Shown one piece after another: positions 7,516 through 14,894 of a DNA stretch of 64,000 nucleotides; position 1 is the first letter of the stretch; every line of letters begins with the position of its first letter. The notes under the pieces were generated by a model. That model saw only the letters and a list, made by a program, of their open reading frames with translations, made no database searches and was not told the DNA's origin. Where the stretch lies: the NCBI GenBank assembly GCA_963722495.1, contig CAVRND010000002.1, positions 1 through 64,000 on the forward strand, read 5' to 3'. The DNA is from Hyphomicrobium_A sp963722495 (GTDB taxonomy: Bacteria; Pseudomonadota; Alphaproteobacteria; Rhizobiales; Hyphomicrobiaceae). The translations under genes and the position numbers were made by a program.

Positions 7516-8198
7516 GTTTGAACGGACACTTCCAATCGCTGCTCACGGCGCGGCCGCTGAACTGCGTTGCGGCGGAGTCCTGGCCATGACGCGCGAGCAT
7601 GGGATTGGCCGAGCCCTGCAGAGCGATATCGCGCTCGATCGTCTTGTTGCGAATGGTTTCGTAGCGTCCCTCCTGCCGCAGCTTCTCGAACTGCGCATGC
7701 AGATTGAAGACCAGCGTGGGATGCCTGAAGCGGCGCGCGGCGCGACTGGCATTGGGATGCAGGCCGACGACGAAGAAGCCTTTGCCGCCGATGCTGAGAC
7801 TGAAATGCGGGGACTTGCGGGTCGGAATCGACGTTCGGGTCCCATTGGTAGTCTTGCCGATCGATGGCGTGCAGGGACGTCAGCCGTTGCCACAGATGGG
7901 TTTCGAACGCAGCCTCGCTCAAGTCCGCATCGTTCTGGAAGATGACGGCCTGGCTCACAAACATCTTGTCGTCGGCGTCATGCCGGATGGCGAAGTCCTG
8001 CAGCCGACGCGTGATCATCTTGTCCGATCCGCCGTGACGGATGTCGGGCGCGACCAGTATTTCGAGCTGATGCCGGCGCAGCGCTGCCTTGGCGCCGACA
8101 CAGGGAAAATTGGAGGACGCGACGAACTCTCGCAGCTCGGAGGCAATTTTGATCTTATCGCAGGAGCGAACCGCATAAATCTCGGAATCGACGAGCAT
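7508..8198 (-). CDS. YqcI/YcgG family haem-dependent oxygenase-like protein (GntA-type), one frameshift
   Basis: The first 130 residues read cleanly from the ATG at 8198 (FVASSNFPCVGAKAAL, FVSQAVIFQND, WQRLTSLHAIDRQDY). Beyond a CCCC run near 7815 the family C-terminus continues in another frame: FFVVGLHPNASRAARRF, HPTLVFNLHAQFEKLR, and MLARHGQDS, ending at 7508. Removing one C restores it. The family includes GntA, which N-hydroxylates a guanidino group using haem. Pairing with a DUF1989 protein suggests guanidine-type nitrogen chemistry. The shift is likely a sequencing error, because both halves are well conserved. Confidence 0.78.
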
Positions 8199-8394
8199 TC
8201 CTGGCCCTTATGGAGTTTCCATATCAAGTCTGGGCGCGGGATTTTGTTCCGCGCGCGTAGATCCGGTTAACCGTCGGTAAGGCAGCTTCTGCGCTGAACG
8301 CCGCCGTAGTTTCAGTGTTTGCGATTGGACGGCGGCTGCAGTGACTACGAGGGCGCGCCGCCTCTAGCCGGGCGGTGTCTGCGCACGCTTGCGG

Positions 8395-8548
8395 TCAAGA
8401 ATGTTCTCGATGTCGGACTCGTAACTGGAGTCTTTTGGGCCTCGTCTCCTCGCCCCTTTTTGTCTCCTCGTCCGTAATATTAGCGGGGCCCGTTGGACCC
8501 AATTTGTCACGCTTCGGCTTTGAAATCATCGACCGTTGGGGTTTTCAT
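8395..8548 (-). CDS. small charged hypothetical protein, frameshifted
   Basis: ATG at 8548 follows AAAGGAGAA, a strong ribosome site, and begins KTPTVDDFK. After a one-base excess near 8517 the reading PKRDKLGPTGPANITDEETK and an Arg-rich tail continues to a stop at 8395. The joined protein has about 50 residues. Its strong initiation site and hydrophilic, disordered-looking sequence support a real gene, but the function is unknown. Confidence 0.45.
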
Positions 8549-8628
8549 GCGGGTTCTCCTTTGCGGAACAACTGTCGCAGCCGGGGCCGCGTTTCTCGGG
8601 ATGTCGTTGCTTGTGCGCTCCCGCACGT

Positions 8629-9408
8629 TCAGAGGTGAGGGTCTGTGAGGGTCCTGCTGCACGTCTTGCGCCACTTGTCCTTCGACATGTGAGTTTTCTC
8701 GTCCCACGCCGCTTCGCAATCCTTCATGTTGGCGCCGCTTGCGCCTTCGCGATTGGCGCGGCCCCCGCCAGCGAGGCGACTAGGATCGCCGCTTGTGTTG
8801 GCGCCGCCGCGACCAGGGTCTGCCGTATTCGGAAGCCCCGGCGTCCCCTGCTGGGTGGTGGCGTTGCCGCTGCTATCCGTACCTAAACCCGCCGCTGCCG
8901 GCGGCACGGCGGTTCCAGAGGGGGATTGCAGCGCCCGCTGACGCGCGCCCTCAAGCGCTCCGCCGGACGGATAGGCTGTGCCTGAAGGCGTCGTCGTGCC
9001 GGACGGTGCCGGCGTCCCGCCTGCGGAATAAGTGCCCGGCGCAGTACTGCCCGGAGCTGTCGTGGTTGCTGGTTGGTTGCTGAGACTGCGCGGATCGCTC
9101 GCGCTCGGTGAGTTGGATCTCAGCATGGGGTTTGATTCCGTGGTGCCCCTGTTGACGCCGGTCGCCGTCCCGCCGACGCGCGGGGCCGCTACGCCAGGTG
9201 CTCCTGCCCCGGTGCCGCCGGCTCGTCCGACTGAACCGGCTGATCCACCGCCGCGGCTGGCGCCCGCGCTAGAAGCCCCGCCTGCTGAACCTCCCGAAGA
9301 ACCTCCGGAGGAACCGCCGGATGATTGCGCAAACGCCGTAACCGTACCTAGCGCCAGTGCAGCTGACAGCATCAGGGAGGTGGGGAAGTGAGATGGGACG
9401 CGGTTCAT
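8629..9408 (-). CDS. exported Ser/Gly/Thr-rich protein with a short Cys-containing C-terminal motif
   Basis: ATG at 9408 has GAGGTG upstream and begins a signal peptide (LMLSAALALGTVTAFAQ). A long low-complexity region of Ser, Gly, Ala, Thr and Pro follows (SSGGSSGGSSGG at the front), about 180 residues, probably disordered. The last 40 residues are different: DCEAAWDEKTHMSKDKWRKTC, a small two-Cys helical motif that could be disulphide bonded. The role is unknown; a surface or periplasmic linker protein is plausible. Confidence 0.75.
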   Translation of the reverse strand: MNRVPSHFPTSLMLSAALALGTVTAFAQSSGGSSGGSSGGSAGGASSAGASRGGGSAGSVGRAGGTGAGAPGVAAPRVGGTATGVNRGTTESNPMLRSNSPSASDPRSLSNQPATTTAPGSTAPGTYSAGGTPAPSGTTTPSGTAYPSGGALEGARQRALQSPSGTAVPPAAAGLGTDSSGNATTQQGTPGLPNTADPGRGGANTSGDPSRLAGGGRANREGASGANMKDCEAAWDEKTHMSKDKWRKTCSRTLTDPHL

Positions 9409-9548
9409 TTCTTTCACCTCGAACGGTTAGCCGCTTCGGGGTGCAATTCCGCCAGACCCAATGTCGTTCCAACTCGTTGCGGGAAGGCGTTAACGTTCTC
9501 TGCAAAGCGACGTTCGCAAGCGCGGAGGAAGGCCGGTGGGAGGCGATA

Positions 9549-9794
9549 TCATCCCTTGTCCGCGTCGGCATCCTTCGCGCGGTCCTCTGCACGCTGAGCG
9601 AGTTTCGTCAGTACGCCTGGAAGCGCAACCTCGATCAGCGTGAGTAGCGCCTGCGCGTCTGCGATCTCGAAAGGCTTGCCGATCAACAGTCCGCGCTCCT
9701 TCGCAAGCCTCGACAGTACGCCAAGCGCTGCAAGCTCCAGTTCCGGCGGCAAGGCACCTTCACTGTCGCGGGGGAATCTTGCGATCTCTGCCAT
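9549..9794 (-). CDS. hypothetical 81-residue helical protein
   Basis: ATG at 9794 encodes a soluble, mostly helical protein (LAALGVLSRLAKERGLLIG, then ADAQALLTLIEVALPGVL) with a charged tail. There is no signal peptide or membrane segment. It is divergent from the gene at 9883. No family is recognised, but composition and third-position GC look coding. Confidence 0.55.
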   Translation of the reverse strand: MAEIARFPRDSEGALPPELELAALGVLSRLAKERGLLIGKPFEIADAQALLTLIEVALPGVLTKLAQRAEDRAKDADADKG

Positions 9795-9882
9795 CTACGT
9801 TCCTCGGCGACGCGTTTCGTGTGTGCAGCTTACCGGGCCTGTCTCGGAACCGTGTGGCGACTTTGGTCGTATTGCCACGGCC

Positions 9883-10101
9883 ATGCCGACCGCCAGCCAG
9901 CGCCTAGATATCTTGAACAGCCAGATCGAACACGCTCGTTTCGCAATTGACGAGCGGCGTTCGCTGCTCCGCCTCATGGAACAGGAGGGCGAGAATACTG
10001 AGGACGCTCTGAGGCTGCTCGCGCAGCTTCAACGGAGTTTGGAGGAGATGATCGAGTTTCGCGAGGCGGTTCGGCGGGAGCTCGAAGGGACCGGCCGATG
10101 A
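9883..10101 (+). CDS. hypothetical 72-residue coiled-coil protein
   Basis: The internal ATG at 9883 is chosen because the upstream part of the frame is only the mirror of the divergent gene. The product is a single amphipathic coiled coil (SQRLDILNSQIEHARFAIDE, then ALRLLAQLQRSLEEMIEF). Hydrophilic, without Cys or membrane segment. The function is unknown. Confidence 0.55.
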   Translation: MPTASQRLDILNSQIEHARFAIDERRSLLRLMEQEGENTEDALRLLAQLQRSLEEMIEFREAVRRELEGTGR

Positions 10102-10324
10102 TCAACGAAAGACGCTCCGCGGTGACCGACAAGCACACCGCAGAGCGTGATAGATCCGACAAGTGATCAAAGCCTGTTCAGAGACCGACAAGTCTCACAA
10201 CAGGCCCCATGCCTGATCCCAGACCACGGCGCCAATCTGGCTGACGGGCGTTAAGCGGAGATATGATTGGCTGAACTAATTTATTGCTTCTTGAACCAGT
10301 CTCGCCGCGCTCTTCTCCGAAGCG

Positions 10325-10483
10325 ATGAGCCCGGAACCCATGGGCGACGAGGAGATCGTCGAGCTGACGTATCTGCCGACGCGTCAAACACGCTGGTATG
10401 ACGTTGCAAAAAAGCGTTGGGCCAGCGCGGCTTCCAAGATTTCAGGATGGCAGGTTCGCCGGTGGGTCATAAGCTGGGTTTAG
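10325..10483 (+). CDS. possible 52-residue hypothetical protein
   Basis: An ATG at 10325 opens a short frame (EEIVELTYLPTRQTRWYDVA, then Trp-rich basic end) to a stop at 10481. No clear ribosome site. The aromatic and charged make-up is sensible, but the frame is short and unsupported by neighbours. It may be a remnant. Confidence 0.25.
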   Translation: MSPEPMGDEEIVELTYLPTRQTRWYDVAKKRWASAASKISGWQVRRWVISWV

Positions 10484-10594
10484 CAGTGGCCGTGCTCCAG
10501 CTTCCCAGGGCCGAACGTCGGCTGCCTTGGGCTGCGGGTCGGCCCTCGGTCATAGGAGGGTTGGTGCCGAGTTATTGGGCGTAGCGCCTAGCAT

Positions 10595-10705
10595 GTCCTC
10601 GCGCTCGGCAGTGTACGATACGCATCTGCTCAGCAGCGTAACTGCGCGCCAGCTTGAACGCGTTCCGACGCCGAACTGAGACGCCCGCGAGCCAGACGCA
10701 ACCTT
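10595..10705 (-). pseudogene. C-terminal fragment of a second SRAP (YedK/HMCES) gene
   Basis: The minus strand reads WLAGVS, then AFKLARSYAAEQMRIV, which matches the C-terminus of the intact SRAP protein at 6102-6791 (VDDAYKLARSYAAEQMRIV). The rest of the gene is missing. The fragment abuts the 3' end of the winged-helix-like gene at 10704. Confidence 0.75.
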
Positions 10706-10946
10706 AGGTGACATATCCTAATGGCTGGCGTGATTTGGGCTCGCCATTACCGAGCGCGTTGCGCCCTTTCGGCGTGATGATCGCAAAGGCGCCGTTACGG
10801 ACGAAGAAGACAAGTCCTCGAGTCTCCAAAATTCTGCCAAGCGCCAAATCATCCGCGTCTACTTCGGTCGGCATGCCCGCTTCCGCCAACTTAGCTAGCA
10901 AGGCGCGCTCTGCTGCGATCGTCGGGGCCTCATGAGCCAGTACCAT
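10704..10946 (-). CDS. winged-helix-like small protein (intact paralogue of 115-358)
   Basis: ATG at 10946 gives an 80-residue protein: AAERALLAKLAEAGMPTEVD, a second helix with DLALGRILETRGL, a strand pair with VFFVRNGAFAIITPKGRNAL, and a basic tail. The order of helices followed by a beta hairpin resembles a winged-helix fold. It shares about half of its residues with the broken copy at the window start. Its C-terminus runs into an SRAP relic, so the locus looks like a rearranged duplicate. The function is unknown. Confidence 0.6.
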   Translation of the reverse strand: MVLAHEAPTIAAERALLAKLAEAGMPTEVDADDLALGRILETRGLVFFVRNGAFAIITPKGRNALGNGEPKSRQPLGYVT

Positions 10947-11121
10947 TGAAAATCCAATCTCAGGAACGAGGGTAGGCCGCCTCAAACTGTCTCGCTATCA
11001 TTGCGCCTAAAAGGCGATCGAAGATACCGATGGCTTCTTGGCACGCACGTTGCGGCGTCCGAGACGCAGCCGCCGTCCACGAACCATGCCCGAGGCCTGA
11101 TTCTTGGGGGATGCGAGACAG

Positions 11122-11511
11122 ATGCTCGAAGGGGCTTGTCACTGTGGCGCCGTGCGCTGGAAATACGAAGGCGTGCCGCCCGATGCCACTGCGTGCAACT
11201 GCACGATTTGCCGCCGCTACGGGACGCTGTGGGCCTACGATTACGAAGGTGAAAAAATCGCCGTGACCGGGCCGACCCGCTTCTATTCGACCAAGGGTAC
11301 GCTGGGCTTTCATTTCTGCGCGACGTGCGGCTGCGTCGCCTATTGGCGTTTGATGCGCCCAGAGGCCGACGGTCGGCGCCGCATGGCTGTCAACCTGCGC
11401 CTTGCCGCGCCGGAGGCGATAGCGGATATCGCCATCGAGCACTTCGACGGCTTGGTAACCTTCGAGGACCTCGGCCGCGACGGCCGGTGCGTGCGGGACT
11501 ATTGGTCTTAG
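11122..11511 (+). CDS. GFA family protein (CENP-V / glutathione-dependent formaldehyde-activating-like)
   Basis: ATG at 11122 is taken over a TTG upstream. The zinc ligands of the GFA fold are all present: GACHCGAVRW near the front, CNCTICRRYG (CxxC) and FCATCGCVAYW (CxxC). About 129 residues, normal length. Members bind zinc and some interact with glutathione adducts, but a true formaldehyde role is doubtful for most. No linked formaldehyde genes are seen. Confidence 0.88.
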   Translation: MLEGACHCGAVRWKYEGVPPDATACNCTICRRYGTLWAYDYEGEKIAVTGPTRFYSTKGTLGFHFCATCGCVAYWRLMRPEADGRRRMAVNLRLAAPEAIADIAIEHFDGLVTFEDLGRDGRCVRDYWS

Positions 11512-11526
11512 GCGCGGCGGAGCCAT

Positions 11527-11763
11527 TCAAGTCGCACCGCGATGTCTGCTTCTGGCCCTGAGCGGTCCAGTGCAGGTGCAGCATTGCCCAACCACCGATG
11601 ACCGAGATGCCGAGAATGCGGACATGGAGGCCAAGTAGCGCAAGGCAGCTTCGTTTGTTCTGCCTAAGGCCGCTCTACCTTCGAGAGCCGACGTGAGCCT
11701 CTCGACGCTTAGGGCCAGTTGACGACATGCAGAGCGAAGCTCGTTCGGTGCCGTGATCACCAT
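11527..11763 (-). pseudogene. possible small membrane protein, frameshifted
   Basis: From an ATG at 11763 the frame begins with a helical segment (CRQLALSVERLTSALEG). A membrane-like stretch (RILGISVIGGWAMLHLHW) follows only in a neighbouring frame from about 11630. Joining the two would give a helix plus one membrane segment, but the reading then runs into the 3' end of the GFA gene. Weak evidence; it may be chance. Confidence 0.25.
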
Positions 11764-11963
11764 GAGCAGACGCCGATGCCGATACGCACGACGTCCGAGA
11801 AGGGACCGTACCTACTGTGAAAGGCGATTGCTCCGAAGCAACCCCCACGCGGCGCCACCGGCCTAGGCTGGGGCACTGATGGCAACCCATTCGGAATGCC
11901 TAAAATTGTCGGGGTCTGCGAGGGCGGGTCGTAAGAGATAGCGGTGTACACGGACGAGAACCC

Positions 11964-13572
11964 ATGTCGGTGGTGCCAATGTCTCATCGCGGTCTATTCC
12001 GGCGCTATCAAGTAGAAATCGCGTTCATCTTCGCCCTACTCGTCCTACTGGTTGCTGGGCTTAGTTCCTATCGGGCGATCGAATCCGCCAAAAGCAGCGT
12101 CGGCTGGGTGCGCCATACTTATCAAGTTATCGGCGCCATCGACGAGATGCTCCAATCGCTGGCGCTCGCCCATTCGAGCGCCCGAAGTTTCGCGCTCACC
12201 GGCGACGAACGCTACCTTAAATCCAACCGTATAGGCGCCGAGCGCGTGGCAGCCGCTCGCTTCCAACTGCAGACCCTCACCCGCGACAATGCCGAACAGC
12301 AGCAGCGTATGCCAGAGTGTCGGTAGTCTCGCGAACCGAGTCCTGCGGCGCGCCGATACGGTCATCGCGGGACGTCGCGATTACGGCGCCGAAAGATCCA
12401 TCGAACTTATGCGGACAGGTGAAGGCTCACGCGCACTCGAGCAGTTTCGCACGTTTGCCGGTGAACTTAAGGATCGCGAGCTACGCTTACTTGAACTGCG
12501 CGAGCAGCAAGCCAACAGGGACTTTATACGCACGCAATATGCGCTTGGCATTGCCACTATCGTCGCTCTGATCCTTACCGCCTGTGCGGGGGGTGGGACC
12601 ATTCGAGACATCCGTGCGCGTAAGAAGGCGGAGGCCGAGTTGTTCCTCGAGAAAGAGAGGGCCCAAGTCACGCTCGCCTCGATCGGCGACGGCGTCATGC
12701 GCGCTGATGTCGGCGGCGTGGTCACCTTCCTCAACCGCGCTGGAACGGAGCTAACCGGTTGGCCGGAGAACGAGGCCGTGGGCAAGTCGCTCGGCGACGT
12801 CTTCACGCTTATCGACGCGTCAACACGCAGTCCGATAGTGCATCGTATGCATAGCGCGCTAAAGCAGGGGGGAGTGATGCCGCTGCCGGAGACGGCACTC
12901 TTGGTTCGCCGCGACGGAGTGGAGCTTCCGATCGAGGAGACAGTGGCCGCTATCCGCGACAAGGAGGGCAATTTCACCGGGGCGGTTAACGTATTCCGCG
13001 ACGTCAGCGAAGCGCGCGAAGCGACCCGCCGTCTCCGCCACGTGGCGCACCACGATCCCCTTACCGGATTGCCGAACCGGATCTTGCTGGACGACCGCAT
13101 CAACCGAGCGATTGCGGCGGCGGCCCGCTCTGCAAGCAGGGTTGCGGTGCTGTATCTCGATCTCGACGGTTTCAAGTTGATCAACGATATGCAGGGGCAC
13201 GCCGTCGGCGACCAAGTGCTCCAATCCGTCACGGCGCGGCTAATCGCCTGCCTGCGGGATTGCGACACGGTCAGCCGCATGGGTGGCGACGAGTTCGTCG
13301 TTCTCCTCCCCGAGGTCAATCAACCTGAGGATACTGCAACGGCTGCGCGCCGCATCCTGCAGAGCTTGAGCGAACCGCACACGATCGATGGACGCGAGGT
13401 GTTAGTAACGGCGAGCATTGGCATCAGCCTCTATCCCGAAGACGCTCGCTCGGCGGAGGAGCTGTTGGCAAACGCGGATGCCGCGATGTACGAGGCCAAA
13501 ACCTCAGGGCGGGCAGGGTACGTATTTTATCCCCCCGTCAATGCCGGAAATGGCGCGCAACTAAGGGCATGA
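11964..13572 (+). CDS. diguanylate cyclase with CHASE3-type sensor, PAS and GGDEF domains; one frameshift
   Basis: The N-terminus has a membrane segment (AFIFALLVLLVAGLSSYRAI) followed by a CHASE3-like periplasmic helical bundle (HTYQVIGAIDEMLQSL, ARSFALTGDERYL). Near 12315 a one-base excess interrupts the frame. The rest resumes with a second membrane segment (ALGIATIVALILTACAG), a PAS domain (SIGDGVMRADVGGVVTFLN) and a GGDEF domain: HHDPLTGLPNR, LYLDLDGFKLIND and RMGGDEFVVLL, the intact active site for making c-di-GMP. It lies just downstream of, and convergent with, the PilZ-containing glucan synthase operon, so it may supply its activating signal. Confidence 0.85.
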
Positions 13573-13766
13573 CGTTGAAGGGCTGCATTGGATCAAGGTA
13601 TACGCCACCACGCGCAGCCAAGCGCGGACCGGCCCGCTGGCTTAGCCAGACAACGGCCGTCAAAGAGAAGGCGATAGCCTGAGGCGGTCCCCCACCTCTC
13701 CAATCCTAACGGACGCGCAGCTTGCTCCGCTGCGGCGCAGTCACGCAGCGAAGACAATCGCTCACC

Positions 13767-14894
13767 TCAATTGCGCCCAGTCGCTGTGTGTTGCGCATAA
13801 CTTGCAAGCATCTGGGTCTGCGGACGCATCTGTCCGCCCCTCAATGGTTCGAGTGTGAAGATGTAGTCGTCCGGCCACCACGCACCGCCGGCCCAAGCCG
13901 CCCAGCCCAGCCACACGTCCGAGTTAGCCGCCATAGTGTGGCAAATGCCTTTCAACGCCGCGAGTGAGGTTTCGTCGGCGCCGGCGGCGAACTCGCCGAG
14001 AAAGGCCTTGAAGCCGTTTTGACGGCACCAGCGTTGAAAGGCCTCTATGCGCTCCGATCCGATGCTCGCTCCGACTGCTGTGGGTGAGGTGCCAGAGGAG
14101 TCCGGATCGAAATACTGATGCACTTCGAACGCAAATTTATTCGCGGGATCCACGACGTTGCCCATAACGATGTTGCGTGCCGACATCCAGGAGTGGGCGC
14201 CCGTGTAGGCAATCCCCGGCACGAGAACTAATTGGGACGCCCCTTCGCGGCGAAGGGCTCCGATGGCTTCATTGGCGATGGCGAGCCAATCCTCCGGCTC
14301 AAGCCCCCAAGGCTCATTCATGAGGCCGAACATCACCGCCGGAGTGCCTTTGAAAGCGCCGGCAAGTCGCGCGCAGAAATCCGCAAACGCCGCGCTCGGC
14401 ACCAACTTTGATCCGATAAGGTGGTCTGCGGCCCAGCCATCATCCGCCAATCGACGTCTCGCGTAGTTGTGCGTGTCCAGGACGACGTGAAGGCCTCTGC
14501 TGGTAGCGTAATCAACGGCCGCTGCGAGGAGCGCGTGATCGCCGGCCTCGAACGGCGCTCCTAGGTTTGGCTGCAATCGCTCCCAGCGAAAAGGCAAGCG
14601 GATGAGGTTGAAACCGAGTTCGACGTAGTAATCAATGTCTGCGGGAGCAGGGTAAGTGTAATCCCTGCCATACGTTCCGGGCATCTTGCCAAATTCTCCG
14701 CCGGCGAGATTGACACCGGCGAACAGCAACTTTCCGCTCGCGGCGTGCGCACTGTGGGATGCGCGCCAGCCAACCCCCGTGGCGGCGATTGCCAAGCCGG
14801 CGCCTGCCAAGGAGCGTCTTGTGAGCTGGAGCTCAAGCGCTCGATCGACGTTATTTGTCGGAGCCACGCGTCTTTCCCGGTTGGGTGCGGACAC
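13767..14894 (-). CDS. glycoside hydrolase family 5 (cellulase-like), Tat-type signal
   Basis: The 375-residue protein has a twin-arginine-like leader (TRRSLAGAGLAIAATG). The GH5 barrel follows, with FAGVNLAGGEF, FNLIRLPFRWERLQP, acid/base Glu194 in LMNEPWG and nucleophile Glu301 in FLGEFAAG; HQYFD near residue 259 is also typical. The ATG at 14894 abuts the stop of the synthase gene (14895-14897), so the gene is the third of an operon. By analogy with BcsZ in cellulose operons it probably trims or releases the beta-glucan made by the synthase in the periplasm. Confidence 0.9.
   Translation of the reverse strand: MSAPNRERRVAPTNNVDRALELQLTRRSLAGAGLAIAATGVGWRASHSAHAASGKLLFAGVNLAGGEFGKMPGTYGRDYTYPAPADIDYYVELGFNLIRLPFRWERLQPNLGAPFEAGDHALLAAAVDYATSRGLHVVLDTHNYARRRLADDGWAADHLIGSKLVPSAAFADFCARLAGAFKGTPAVMFGLMNEPWGLEPEDWLAIANEAIGALRREGASQLVLVPGIAYTGAHSWMSARNIVMGNVVDPANKFAFEVHQYFDPDSSGTSPTAVGASIGSERIEAFQRWCRQNGFKAFLGEFAAGADETSLAALKGICHTMAANSDVWLGWAAWAGGAWWPDDYIFTLEPLRGGQMRPQTQMLASYAQHTATGRN

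Noticed and set aside
8300..9408. Possible CRISPR array in the repetitive stretch
   Set aside because: The repetition is codon-level Gly/Ser/Thr repeats of one exported protein; no regularly spaced identical repeats with unique spacers were seen anywhere in the window.
10960..11526. 188-codon minus-strand frame over the GFA gene
   Set aside because: Mirror of the well supported GFA gene on the other strand.
12381..13319. 312-codon minus-strand frame opposite the diguanylate cyclase
   Set aside because: Shadow of the GGDEF gene; Ser/Arg-rich and without signature.
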